Assembly: GCF_002261335.1 (NCBI RefSeq)
Contig: NZ_NEVL01000003.1
Location: 496,001-560,000, forward strand
From: Bordetella genomosp. 1
GTDB lineage: Bacteria > Pseudomonadota > Gammaproteobacteria > Burkholderiales > Burkholderiaceae_B
Length of the DNA stretch: 64,000 nucleotides
Direction: 5' to 3'
Shown here piece by piece: positions 28,829 through 37,440 of the stretch. Within the stretch, counting starts at the first letter, position 1. The number at the start of each line of letters is the position of its first letter. The notes under the pieces were generated by a model. The model was not told the origin of the DNA. It made no database searches and worked only from the letters and a program-made list of their open reading frames with translations. A program made the position numbers and the translations under genes.

Positions 28829-29197
28829 TCAGGGTTTGGGGGTGAAGCGGTAGTCGATCATGCGGGCGAGCGACTCGCGGTCGGCGGGGATGTCTTCCAT
28901 GCGGTATTGGGTGGGGTCGCGGTTGACCCAGGAGTCGACGACGTTCCAGCCGCCCTGCCCGTCGTCCTGCATCTGCAGCGCGTAGATCCACACGCCGGTC
29001 CAGCTGCGGTGAAAGCGCAGCCATCCCGCATCGAAATAGATGAACCAGCGGTCGTCCATGTCGGCCGGGATCTCGCCCAGCCGCATCCGGGCCACCATGG
29101 CGGCATCGTAATGCGCACTGAATCCCAGCGGCTCGCGTCGCGCGGGTGCGGGCTCGTGTTTCCAGCTGTGCGGACCGGCGGCCTCGCGCGCCGTCAA
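28829..29197 (-). CDS. Conserved hypothetical protein
   Basis: 122 residues if started at TTG 29197, which overlaps the stop of the LysE gene (TTGA) and follows a GAGG site; ATG 29098 (MVARMRLGEIP) is the alternative. The conserved-looking core is DMDDRWFIYFDAGWLRFHRS, then TGVWIYALQMQ and YRMEDIPADRESL. The many aromatic residues and lack of signal peptide suggest a small cytoplasmic protein. I do not recognise a named domain. It ends 9 bases from the repeat cluster. Confidence 0.7.
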   Translation of the reverse strand: MTAREAAGPHSWKHEPAPARREPLGFSAHYDAAMVARMRLGEIPADMDDRWFIYFDAGWLRFHRSWTGVWIYALQMQDDGQGGWNVVDSWVNRDPTQYRMEDIPADRESLARMIDYRFTPKP

Positions 29198-29835
29198 CGC
29201 GCGACCTCGTTGCGGTTGAACACCAGGTAGCCCGCAATCGCGATCATGGTCGCACCCAACACGCCCTCCTGCGCGCGCAGGAACCACGGGTTGCGCGTGA
29301 GCCAGCCGCGGATGCGCGAGGCGCCATAGGCGAAGCCGGCGCCGGTGATCAAGCCCATCAGCTTCGAGAACACCGCGAGCGACAGCATCTGCAGCCACAC
29401 CGGGCCCAGCGCGGGATCGGTGAACTGCGGCAGGAACGCGATCAGGAAAATGAACACCTTGGGATTGAGCAGGTTCGTCATGAAGCCCTGCACATAGGCA
29501 TCGCGCCCCTCGCCGTGCGCATTGCTCGACGCCAGCGCGCCCGCGCGGCGACTGCGCAGCAGCGCCTTCACACCGAGATAGATCAGGTAGCACGCGCCCG
29601 CCAGCTTCACGGCCATGAACAGCTCGGGCGACTGCTTGAACACGGCGGCCAGGCCCAGCACCACCAGCGGGATCTGCACCAGGCCGGCGGAAAACGTGCC
29701 CAGCACGCTGTACCAGGCGGTGCGAAAGCCCTGCGTCATGCCGCGCGTGAGCGTGAGCGCCATGTCCGGACCGGGGGTGAGCTTGAGCGCCATGTCGGCG
29801 GCGAGAAACAGCAGGAACAGTTGCAGCGAAGGCAT
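29194..29835 (-). CDS. LysE/RhtB-family amino-acid exporter
   Basis: 213 residues from ATG 29835. Six helices. The family N-terminus MPSLQLFLLFLAADMALKLT carries the PGPDMALTLTRG motif near residues 21-32, then GACYLIYLGVKALL and QGFMTNLLNPKVFIFLIAFL. Members export threonine, homoserine, lysine or related metabolites. It is divergent from an acyltransferase-like membrane gene across 213 bases containing a 30-base palindrome. Confidence 0.9.
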   Translation of the reverse strand: MPSLQLFLLFLAADMALKLTPGPDMALTLTRGMTQGFRTAWYSVLGTFSAGLVQIPLVVLGLAAVFKQSPELFMAVKLAGACYLIYLGVKALLRSRRAGALASSNAHGEGRDAYVQGFMTNLLNPKVFIFLIAFLPQFTDPALGPVWLQMLSLAVFSKLMGLITGAGFAYGASRIRGWLTRNPWFLRAQEGVLGATMIAIAGYLVFNRNEVAR

Positions 29836-29952
29836 GGGAAAGACAGCAGCGAGAAGCCGGCGGCCGGACGCCGCCCCTGCGGCGCCGCAGACGAGCGGCG
29901 GAGTCGTTTGCATTATGCCCGCGCGCTGCCCGGCGAAGCTGACAACCGGCTT

Positions 29953-29982
29953 GCGAGTGTTATGTTATTACATTACACTCGC
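29953..29982. promoter_or_regulatory. 30-bp AT-rich palindrome, probable operator
   Basis: GCGAGTGT at 29953-29960 pairs with ACACTCGC at 29975-29982, and inside it ATGT pairs with ACAT. The centre (TATGTTATTACATT) is AT only apart from two bases, in strong contrast with its surroundings. The dyad lies between the divergent lysE and acyltransferase-like genes. The general form suits a TetR, MarR or Zur-type repressor; no specific factor can be named. Confidence 0.55.
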
Positions 29983-30048
29983 GGCCGTCGGCGCTTGCCG
30001 TCCCTTCGCTGTCCCGCCGCCCAGCCGGCCCCCGCCTTTGCCGTACCC

Positions 30049-31224
30049 ATGACCGGTTCTTCCGCCTCCGCGCTCTCCCCCGCCCCGTCCACCCGCCTGC
30101 AATCGATCGACGCCTTGCGCGGCCTGGTGATGCTCATCATGCTGCTCGACCACGTGCGCGAGACCGTCTATCTGCACGCGCAGGTGGGCGACCCGATGAA
30201 CGTGGCCGACACCCCGCCCGACCTGTTCTTCTCGCGCCTGCTCGCGCATCTGTGCGCACCGGTGTTCGTGTTCCTGACGGGTCTGTCGGCATGGCTGTAT
30301 GGCCAGAAAGCCGGCAGCCTGAACGCCACCAGCGCCTTTCTCGCCAAGCGCGGCCTGTTTCTCGTGGCACTCGAATTCACGGTCATCAACTTCGCGTGGA
30401 CCTTCCAGTTTCCGCCCGCCGTGGTCTATCTGCAGGTGATCTGGGCCATCGGCTTGTCGATGCTGGCGCTCGCGCTGCTGGTGCGCCTGCCGCGCCCCGC
30501 CCTGATCGCGGTGGCCGTGCTGCTGGTCGCCGGCCACAACCTGCTGGACGGCATCCATTTCGCAGCAGGCGAGCCCGGCTTCGTGCCGTGGGCCATCCTG
30601 CACGATCGCGGCTGGCTCGAGGTGAGCGAAGGCCTGCGCCTGCGCACCTCTTACCCCGTGCTGCCCTGGATCGGCGTGATTGCGCTGGGTTATGCCGCGG
30701 GCCCCTGGTTCGCCAGGACGGTTGCGCCCGCAACCCGACAGCGCCGGCTGTGCCTGGCCGGCCTGGGCGCGATCGCCTTGTTCGTCGTGCTGCGCGCGTT
30801 CAACGCCTACGGCCAGGCCCAGGATTGGAGCGTGCAGGACGACGCGTTGCGCTCGTTGATGAGCTTCATCAACATCACCAAGTATCCGCCCTCGCTGTTC
30901 TTCCTGCTGCTCACGCTCGGCCTGGGCCTGCTGCTGCTGGCCTGGCTCGAACGCCTCGGCAGGCGCGCGCCGGTGGGCGTGCTGTGCGTCTATGGCGCGG
31001 CTCCCATGTTCTTCTACATCCTGCACCTCTACGTGCTGAAGCTGCTCTATCTCGCCGCGCTGGCCGTGTGGGGCGCCAACCACGGCCAGTACTTCGGCGT
31101 CGACGGCGTCGGCATGCTGTGGCTGCTCACGCTCGCACTCGCCGTGGCGCTCTATTGGCCGGTGCGCGCCTTCGGCCGCCTCAAGGCGCAGCGCCGCGAC
31201 ATCGCCTGGCTCAAGTACCTGTGA
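30049..31224 (+). CDS. Membrane acyltransferase-like protein (DUF1624/HGSNAT-like)
   Basis: 391 residues from ATG 30049; no strong ribosome site is seen. About ten membrane helices. The N-terminal signature RLQSIDALRGLVMLIMLLDH (residues 16-35) and WTFQFPPAVVYLQVIWAIG are typical of the DUF1624 group related to heparan-alpha-glucosaminide N-acetyltransferase. That group transfers acetyl groups across the membrane; the acceptor here is unknown. The second porin gene starts 8 bases downstream, so the two are probably one operon. Confidence 0.85.
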   Translation: MTGSSASALSPAPSTRLQSIDALRGLVMLIMLLDHVRETVYLHAQVGDPMNVADTPPDLFFSRLLAHLCAPVFVFLTGLSAWLYGQKAGSLNATSAFLAKRGLFLVALEFTVINFAWTFQFPPAVVYLQVIWAIGLSMLALALLVRLPRPALIAVAVLLVAGHNLLDGIHFAAGEPGFVPWAILHDRGWLEVSEGLRLRTSYPVLPWIGVIALGYAAGPWFARTVAPATRQRRLCLAGLGAIALFVVLRAFNAYGQAQDWSVQDDALRSLMSFINITKYPPSLFFLLLTLGLGLLLLAWLERLGRRAPVGVLCVYGAAPMFFYILHLYVLKLLYLAALAVWGANHGQYFGVDGVGMLWLLTLALAVALYWPVRAFGRLKAQRRDIAWLKYL

Positions 31225-31232
31225 GGCCGGCC

Positions 31233-32321
31233 ATGACGCAGGCGCATTCCTTGCGCGCGGCCGCGCTGGCCTTGAGCCTCGCCGCGCCCGCGGCCTGGGC
31301 CGACGCGCCGGTGCTGTACGGCGTGGTCGATTTGGGCCTGGCCGGCATCGACGACCGCGACAGGGGCAGTTCTCACGGCATGCAGAGCGGCATGCAATCG
31401 GGCTCGCGCTTCGGCCTGCGCGGTCGCGAAGACCTCGGTGGCGGGCTTTACACCCGCTTCCAGCTCGAAAGCGGCACGCTGGCCAACAACGGCCGCAGCG
31501 CGCAGGGCGGCCGTCTGTTCGGCCGGGCCGCGTGGATCGGGCTGGGCGGCGGCTGGGGCGAGCTGCGCGCCGGCCGCCAGACCTCGGTGTCGTCGGAGTT
31601 GCTGGGCGAATTCGATCCGTTCCTGGCCTCGTACCTGAGCCTGGGCGCGCAGACCGCACTGCTGCCGTTCAACGCCAACCGCGCCGACAACACGCTTGCC
31701 TGGCGCCTGCCGCTCGCCGCGCCGTGGCGCGTGGCGGTCGACCACAGCTTCGACGCCGGTGCGGGCGGCGGCTTCGCCACCAACGCCTCCAACCGGCTCA
31801 GCAGCGCGGCGCTGGGCTACGACGACGGCGCCTCCGCGCTGGCACTGACCTACGAAGGCGCGCGCTGGGCCGCCGGCACCACGGAGGGCCGCGCGATGGC
31901 CGCCGCGGGCGCGCCGGCGCAGCCGTGGTCGGCCTCGCTCGCCGCGCGCCAGGCCCTCGGGCCCGCCACGCTCTATCTGGGCTATTCCTATATGCGGCAC
32001 GGCTCGACGATCCCCGCCGCGCCCTCGCCCGGCCAGACGCCCTACTTTCCCGGCAGCACCGTGCACGGCCTGCTCGCCGGACTCGGGTGGCGCGTCGGCC
32101 CCGGCACGATCATGGCCTCGTGGCAAGCCAGCCTGCCGGCCAACGGCGCGCTCGCCCGCCAGGGAGCCACGCACCGGCAGCACATCGCCTCGGTCGGCTA
32201 CGCGCACGACCTCTCCAAGCGCACCAATGTGTACGCCATTCTCGGGCAGCTGCGCGGCGCCTGGGCTGACCCTGCGTGGCGCCAGACCCAGTACGCGGTC
32301 GGGCTGCGGCATCGGTTCTGA
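31233..32321 (+). CDS. Outer-membrane porin
   Basis: 362 residues from ATG 31233, preceded by GAGG. The signal peptide ends at PAAWA. The mature start VLYGVVDLGLAGI and the segment RLFGRAAWIGLGGGWGELRA match the first porin of this window, as does the C-terminal TQYAVGLRHRF. It is about 35 residues shorter in loops. It follows the acyltransferase-like gene closely and converges with the YeeE-type gene. Confidence 0.9.
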   Translation: MTQAHSLRAAALALSLAAPAAWADAPVLYGVVDLGLAGIDDRDRGSSHGMQSGMQSGSRFGLRGREDLGGGLYTRFQLESGTLANNGRSAQGGRLFGRAAWIGLGGGWGELRAGRQTSVSSELLGEFDPFLASYLSLGAQTALLPFNANRADNTLAWRLPLAAPWRVAVDHSFDAGAGGGFATNASNRLSSAALGYDDGASALALTYEGARWAAGTTEGRAMAAAGAPAQPWSASLAARQALGPATLYLGYSYMRHGSTIPAAPSPGQTPYFPGSTVHGLLAGLGWRVGPGTIMASWQASLPANGALARQGATHRQHIASVGYAHDLSKRTNVYAILGQLRGAWADPAWRQTQYAVGLRHRF

Positions 32322-32352
32322 GGCATTCCGGCGCACGCGGCCCCGTGTCCGC

Positions 32353-33603
32353 TCAGTCGGCCCGCCCCACACCCCACCCGCGGCGCGCGATGGCCAGGCT
32401 GAGCCAGATGGCCAGCACGCAGACCGCGCCGAATACCCAGCCCGACGCCGCGCCGGCCGAGATGCCGGACAGCAAGGTGCCGACCGTGCAGCCGAGCGCG
32501 GTCATGCCGCCCCAGCCCATCAGCACACCGCCGGCGAACTGCCGTGCCAGCTTGCCGGCGCCTGCCCGTGCCACGCGAAACGCGCCGGCGTTCAGCGCGG
32601 CCGCGAATGCACCGCCCACCAGCCCCAGCACGAAGACGCCGTTGTTCGACAGCAGCGCGGCCTTCACGACGGTGGCGCAGCCCGCGAAGCTGTCCAGGCC
32701 CTGCAGCCGATCGGGCAACCAGCCCGCAGCCGCCGCACCGGTGCGCGCAAGACTGCCGAGCTCGGCGGTCACACCCAGCGGCGCCACGCGCAGATAGGCC
32801 AGCACGCCGATGACGCCCACGATCAGGCCAGCCGCCACCGGCGGCCAGCGCCGCGTGCCCAGCAGGGTCCAGAGACCAGGCGGCGGCAGAGCCGATGTGG
32901 TTGCGCGCGCAATCGCTGGCGCCGCACCCCGCGCGCGCTGCCCCGCGCGCCAGACCACCGTCGCCAGGCCGCCCAGCAGCGCCAGTTGCACCAGCGCCGT
33001 GCCGCCATAGCCCAGATGCTGCGGCAGCCACACCACGGGCGCGGCCTGGATCAGGCCCAGGTAAAGCGGATTCCAGGTGAGAAAGCCCAGCACGAAGCCC
33101 AAGGCGGCGCCAAGCAGGGCGAGCAACGACGGCCAGTGCCCCTCACCCAGCCGATAGAAATGCGCGCTGATGCACGAGCCCGACACGGTCATGCCCACGC
33201 CGAACAACGCCGCGCCGGCAACCAGTGCAACGCTGAGCGGACCGATGTGCGCGCCGGGCGGCAGCCGGCCGGTGGGCACCGGCAGCATGGCGCCGAACAG
33301 CGCCAGATAACCCAGCGTGCCCGCCGCCAACGCCACCAGGATGGCGACCAGACCCTCGGTTTCGCGCCGCTCGATGAAATCGCGCGTGATGCAGTAGAAG
33401 CAGAAGCGGGAGCGCTGCAGCGTCACGCCGAAGGCGCCGCCCAACAACAGCGAGAACGCCAGCTCGCGCCCGGCGGTGCCCCCGCCGGCGCCCGCCAACA
33501 CGAAAGCGGCCGCGATCAGCGCGACCGCCACGACCAGGGCGAGAAGACGAGCGCTCGCGGCCGGGACGAGCCCGGCCGGCGTCGGTGCCGACGTGACAGC
33601 CAC
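32353..33603 (-). CDS. YeeE/YedE-family transporter (thiosulfate/sulfur import)
   Basis: 416 residues from GTG 33603, which begins 3 bases after the rhodanese stop. About ten helices with the family cysteines: SRFCFYC near residue 58, GMTVSGSCISAHFYR, DSFAGCATVV and TALGCTVGTLLSGISAG. In TsuA these membrane cysteines hand thiosulfate through the membrane by transient bonds. The upstream exported rhodanese could supply or process the sulfur on the periplasmic side. No TusA-like partner gene was found next to it. Confidence 0.88.
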   Translation of the reverse strand: MAVTSAPTPAGLVPAASARLLALVVAVALIAAAFVLAGAGGGTAGRELAFSLLLGGAFGVTLQRSRFCFYCITRDFIERRETEGLVAILVALAAGTLGYLALFGAMLPVPTGRLPPGAHIGPLSVALVAGAALFGVGMTVSGSCISAHFYRLGEGHWPSLLALLGAALGFVLGFLTWNPLYLGLIQAAPVVWLPQHLGYGGTALVQLALLGGLATVVWRAGQRARGAAPAIARATTSALPPPGLWTLLGTRRWPPVAAGLIVGVIGVLAYLRVAPLGVTAELGSLARTGAAAAGWLPDRLQGLDSFAGCATVVKAALLSNNGVFVLGLVGGAFAAALNAGAFRVARAGAGKLARQFAGGVLMGWGGMTALGCTVGTLLSGISAGAASGWVFGAVCVLAIWLSLAIARRGWGVGRAD

Positions 33604-33605
33604 GA

Positions 33606-34532
33606 TCAGGTCTTGCCCCACACGGTGCCGGCCGGATTGGCGATCGGCGCGCCGACGCTGTTGCCGTACTCCGTCCACGAGCCGTCGTAGTTGCGCACGT
33701 CATAGCCCAGCAGCTTGCTCAAGGCGAACCAGCTGTGGCTCGAGCGCTCGCCGATGCGGCAGTAGGTGATCACCGGCTTGCTGCCGTCCACACCCACGGC
33801 CTGGTAGATGGCCTTGAGCTCCTCGGCCGACTTGAAGGTGCCGTCCTCGGCCACCAGCTTGCCCCAGGGCACGTTCACCGCGCCCGGCACGTGGCCGGCG
33901 CGCACCGCGAGTTCCTGCACGCCCGAGGGCGCAAACACCTTGCCCTGGTATTCGTCGGCCGAACGGATGTCCACCAGCACCGCCTGCTTTTCCTGGCGGG
34001 CCACCGCCAGCACGTCGCCCAGGCGCGCGCGCAGCGCGGCGTTGGCCGTCTTGACCTTGGCGTTGCCGGGCGCGTGCACCTGTACGCGGTTCGACAGCGG
34101 GCGGCCCTCGGCCTCCCACTTCTTGCGGCCGCCGTCGAGCAGCTTCACGTTCGGCACGCCATAGATGTCGAACACCCACGCGCCCCAGGCGGCAAACCAG
34201 TTGTTGTTGTCGCCGTAGAGCACGACGGTGCTGTCGTCGTTGACGCCCGCGCGCGCCAGCAAGGCCTGGAACTGCTGCGGCGACGCGATATCGCGCGACA
34301 CCGTGTCCACCAGATCGGTGTGCCAGCTGAAGTTGCTGGCGCCGCGGATGTGGCCACGCTCGAACAGGCCGGGGTTCACGCTCACCTCGATGACCTTCAG
34401 CTTGGGGTTGTCGAGATTCTTCTCGAGCCAGTCGGTCGAGACCAGGAAATCGGCGTGTTGCGCCAATGCGGGCGCGCTCAGCAGCGCGGCCAGGGCGAGG
34501 CCGATGCGGGCCAGGCGTCGTCGCAGGGACAT
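33606..34532 (-). CDS. Exported thiosulfate sulfurtransferase (two-domain rhodanese)
   Basis: 308 residues from ATG 34532, chosen for the GGAGG site just upstream. The signal peptide ends at APALAQ. Two rhodanese domains follow: an inactive N-terminal one (VVLYGDNNNWFAAWGAW, no active-site Cys) and an active C-terminal one with the six-residue loop CRIGER in PVITYCRIGERSSHSW. This CRxGE[RT] loop is typical of thiosulfate sulfurtransferases. Periplasmic location and tight coupling to a YeeE-type transporter suggest a sulfur acquisition unit. Confidence 0.9.
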   Translation of the reverse strand: MSLRRRLARIGLALAALLSAPALAQHADFLVSTDWLEKNLDNPKLKVIEVSVNPGLFERGHIRGASNFSWHTDLVDTVSRDIASPQQFQALLARAGVNDDSTVVLYGDNNNWFAAWGAWVFDIYGVPNVKLLDGGRKKWEAEGRPLSNRVQVHAPGNAKVKTANAALRARLGDVLAVARQEKQAVLVDIRSADEYQGKVFAPSGVQELAVRAGHVPGAVNVPWGKLVAEDGTFKSAEELKAIYQAVGVDGSKPVITYCRIGERSSHSWFALSKLLGYDVRNYDGSWTEYGNSVGAPIANPAGTVWGKT

Positions 34533-34675
34533 GGGGTCATCCTCCAGAATCGCGGCCGGCACAGCGCGGCCGCGTGGAGGGCAAGATAGCCAGCCGCCGT
34601 GCGCGCACGAACGACTTTGTCGTCATATCTTGATAACTTTTTGTTCAGCTAGTTGTCAGCCAGCCCCAACCGCCC

Positions 34676-35773
34676 TCACCCGCATGCCCTGGGATCCGTG
34701 TTGCCCGGGTCCGTGCAGGCCCGCCACACGTCCGGCCCCAGCGCGGTCAGCGGCAGATAGCGCGCCATCGGCGAGATGTAGAGAAACACCCGCCCCGGCG
34801 TGTCGCGCAGCGCCTGATGGAACGCGGGCACCTGCTCTGCGGCCAGCGCCACTTTGCCGGTCGCGTCGGTGCGGCCCTGCATCAGCACCGTGTGCACGGC
34901 CGGATCCCAGGACGGCAGCGCGTCGCCCTCCACCGTATCGGCGGGTACGCGCACCAGCTGCCACGGTTCGTCCGGAATCTCGGTATCGAGCGCCGGCCCG
35001 GCGTCCGGCGCCACCACCAGCACGCGATCGTTGTCGTTCGGCGGCACGGCATGCGCCGTCACGTGATCGGGCTGCGAGGCATCCGGACGCGCGCGGTAGA
35101 CCGCGGCCACCTTGCCGTCGGCGCCGTAGCGGTGCACCACCGCACCCAGCGCACCGGCGCGCAGATCGATGATGCGTTCCAGCGCGCCCTGCGCATCGCG
35201 CACGTAGTACACCGGCAGCCGGGGTGTTTCGGCGCATTCGCCATGAAACGCCGTGATGCGACCTTGCGCGTCGCGGCGCAGGCAGGCCTGTGCCAGCCGG
35301 GCGTTCGAACGCCGCGCCGTGTCGTAACTGGCATAGGCGATGAGCCGGCCCTGCGCGTCGTAGGCCAGGCGGAAGCCGCCGTCGCTCACGCGCTGCCCGA
35401 GCGCGACGCGAAAGCGCTCGATCCGGCACAGCCGGCCATCGGCGTCGCGCTGCAACACCGTGGCGGCGTGAGCCGCATCGGCCGCGCCATAGACCGACCA
35501 GTCGACCGCGTCGGTCCAGGTGCGCGGCAGCAGGTCGCCTTCCTGCGCCACGTCGATGAGCGCCGGGCCTGCCACCACGCGCTCGCCCTGCTGCCCGAGC
35601 AGCACGCGGGTCTCGTTGGGCGGCAGTTCGAGGCTCAATGCTTGCGCGCGCAACCCTTCGGCCGCGGCGCTCTGCGAAAACGGCGTCTCGAGCGGGGCGC
35701 ACGCGCCCCATCCCAGCATGGGCCACGCGGCCAGCAACACGGCGCCCAAGGCACGGCAACGAAGACGGGGCAT
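34676..35773 (-). CDS. Exported protein with YD-like repeats, function unknown
   Basis: 365 residues from ATG 35773, behind GTGAGG; ATG 35788 is possible. The signal peptide ends near GWGA. The middle has several short repeats of the YD/RHS type: RDADGRLCRIERFRV, YDAQGRLIAYASYD, RDAQGRITAFHGE, RDAQGALERIIDLRAG and YGADGKVAAVYR. There are too few for an RHS toxin shell, and no toxin tip is seen. It is co-transcribed with the exported protein upstream: the start overlaps or abuts the previous stop at 35781. Confidence 0.75.
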   Translation of the reverse strand: MPRLRCRALGAVLLAAWPMLGWGACAPLETPFSQSAAAEGLRAQALSLELPPNETRVLLGQQGERVVAGPALIDVAQEGDLLPRTWTDAVDWSVYGAADAAHAATVLQRDADGRLCRIERFRVALGQRVSDGGFRLAYDAQGRLIAYASYDTARRSNARLAQACLRRDAQGRITAFHGECAETPRLPVYYVRDAQGALERIIDLRAGALGAVVHRYGADGKVAAVYRARPDASQPDHVTAHAVPPNDNDRVLVVAPDAGPALDTEIPDEPWQLVRVPADTVEGDALPSWDPAVHTVLMQGRTDATGKVALAAEQVPAFHQALRDTPGRVFLYISPMARYLPLTALGPDVWRACTDPGNTDPRACG

Positions 35774-35780
35774 CGTGGCC

Positions 35781-36485
35781 TCACCCATGCTGTTTGTTGT
35801 CGAGATACTGGATCACCGCCCAGAACTCGCGCGTGATCGCGCCCAATCGCAGCGTCGCGCCCTCCTGGAACAGCAGGAACGGATAGACCTCGCGTTCCAG
35901 CGTGCCCGTGGCCGGCAGGCGGTAGTCGGTGTAGATCTCGCGGTCCGCGAACAGCGGCTCCAGCATGCCGCCGCCATCGATGTGCAGATACCAGGCGCGC
36001 AGCTGCTGCGGCGCCTTGCCCGGTGGCGCGTCGGTGTAGGGTCCGCCGTCGCCCGCGACCACGGCCTGGCGCAGCACGCTCAGCACCAGCCGGCGCGGTC
36101 CGGCGAAGGCGATGCCGCCCGCGGTCGACCCCTCCGGCTGTTCGCTCATCTGGCGCACGAACGTGACCGCGCGCGAGCCCGGCACGATGGTGTCGGCGAA
36201 GATACGTTCGATGTCCGCGTCGGTGGGATTGCGCACGCCATCCAGCTTGCGGAAATCACGCTGGAAATCGCTGACCCAGCGCGCGAAACGCTGCGTCTGG
36301 GCCTGGCGGTCGAAGGCTTGGGCCGGGGCCTGGAGCTGGGCTTGGGCCTGGGCCGAGGTCTGCACCTGGGCCTGTACGGCGCCCAATCCCGCGAGCAATG
36401 CCAGCGCCAGCGCGCCGGATCGCAGCCCGTGCAACCTGCGCCGCCGCAACGCCAATCGCACACTCGCCATCGCCATGGCCACCAT
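35781..36485 (-). CDS. Exported protein of unknown function with Ala-Gln-rich stretch
   Basis: 234 residues from ATG 36485, with GGAG 8 bases upstream. The signal peptide is followed by a low-complexity segment rich in Gln and Ala (VQTSAQAQAQLQAPAQAF), encoded by imperfect 6-base repeats at about 36300-36375. The rest has REYPFLLF-like elements: EREVYPFLLFQEGATLRLG, WAVIQYLDNKQHG and FADREIYTDYRLP. No family is recognised. It is paired with the YD-repeat gene downstream. Confidence 0.75.
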   Translation of the reverse strand: MVAMAMASVRLALRRRRLHGLRSGALALALLAGLGAVQAQVQTSAQAQAQLQAPAQAFDRQAQTQRFARWVSDFQRDFRKLDGVRNPTDADIERIFADTIVPGSRAVTFVRQMSEQPEGSTAGGIAFAGPRRLVLSVLRQAVVAGDGGPYTDAPPGKAPQQLRAWYLHIDGGGMLEPLFADREIYTDYRLPATGTLEREVYPFLLFQEGATLRLGAITREFWAVIQYLDNKQHG

Positions 36486-36571
36486 GTTTCGGATCTCCGG
36501 ATGAAGGCGGCGCGCGCCGCGCCGGGTGAGGCGCATTATGCGCAATGCCCGCGCCGCCTGTCACCCCGCGC

Positions 36572-37042
36572 TCAGAGAAACCCGATCCAGCGGCCTGCCA
36601 GCACGCACCCCAGCCAGGCGAGCAGCGACAGCGCGGCGTGCAGCCGCAAGGCGATCGGGGCGCGCCCCTGCGCCAGCGCGTGCCGCCACGCGCGGCCACG
36701 CCGCACCCACAGTGCATTGAGGGTGGCCAGCAGCACCAGCGCCAGCTTGAGCTGGAACGCGCGATTGCCGGCGTATTCGATCGGTTGCGCGAGAAACAGC
36801 CAGGCCCCGGTGAGCAGCGCAAGCGCCAGCCCCACGGCCGCGCCGCGCGCCAGGACCGGCGCGAGCACGGCCAGCGGTCCCGGCGGCAGCAGGCCGACCA
36901 GGCGCAGATCGAGCGGCACGATGGCGCCGATCAGCAGACCGATCGACACGATGTGGGCCGCGCTCACCACGATGTAGAGCGTGGCCGACCCGCGCAGCCA
37001 CGCGCCGGGCGGCAGTGCCGCCAGGCTCTCGAGCAACGCCAT
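36572..37042 (-). CDS. Four-helix membrane protein (DUF6644-like)
   Basis: 156 residues from ATG 37042, 2 bases after the DUF6152 stop. Four hydrophobic segments: about 18-42, 55-82, 95-112 and 132-153. It starts MALLESLAALPPGAWLRGS and carries a conserved-looking histidine in VVSAAHIVSIGLLIG. From memory, proteins of this kind often sit beside DUF6152 genes; this is the basis of the name and it needs a profile search. Heme or metal binding is possible but not shown. Confidence 0.7.
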   Translation of the reverse strand: MALLESLAALPPGAWLRGSATLYIVVSAAHIVSIGLLIGAIVPLDLRLVGLLPPGPLAVLAPVLARGAAVGLALALLTGAWLFLAQPIEYAGNRAFQLKLALVLLATLNALWVRRGRAWRHALAQGRAPIALRLHAALSLLAWLGCVLAGRWIGFL

Positions 37043-37044
37043 GC

Positions 37045-37440
37045 TCAGGGCTTCTTGATGCGGCTGGGATAGATGTCGTAGGTCTTGCCGCCCACTTCGA
37101 CCTGCACCGCCTTCATGCGCTTGTTGGCGCTGTCCTGGTCGCGGTTGCCGGTGGCGCGGATGGTGTCGCCCGGCTTGGCCGAGCCCTCGACGAAGCCCGC
37201 CTCGCGGGTCTGGGTGGGATTGCCGAGCTCGACGCGCCAGGTGCCGTCATCGGTGCGCACGCCGAGCCAGGGATGCGGCGGCGCGATCTGCACGCGCTCG
37301 ATCGTGCCGCGCAGGGTGATCTGCTCCGACTCGGCCCAGGACCAGCCGTGGTGCGCCGCGGCCGGCGCGACCGTCAGCGCGAGCGCCGCGACGGCCGTCG
37401 CCAGCGCGGCGGCGGAGAGAGACAGGCGTGATGCGTTCAT
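37045..37440 (-). CDS. DUF6152 family exported protein
   Basis: 131 residues from ATG 37440 with AAGGAG upstream. The signal peptide ends at APAAAHHGW, so the mature chain starts with the His-His-Gly-Trp motif usual in this family. Later parts include IAPPHPWLGVRTDDGTW and GDTIRATGNRDQD, an OB-like small beta domain. Function is not established; exposed N-terminal histidines suggest metal binding. It is co-transcribed with the membrane protein downstream. Confidence 0.82.
   Translation of the reverse strand: MNASRLSLSAAALATAVAALALTVAPAAAHHGWSWAESEQITLRGTIERVQIAPPHPWLGVRTDDGTWRVELGNPTQTREAGFVEGSAKPGDTIRATGNRDQDSANKRMKAVQVEVGGKTYDIYPSRIKKP

Noticed and set aside
36300..36375. Imperfect hexamer run in the Gln/Ala-rich gene as a separate mobile repeat
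   Set aside because: It is coding low-complexity sequence in frame with the gene and has no copies elsewhere that I noticed.
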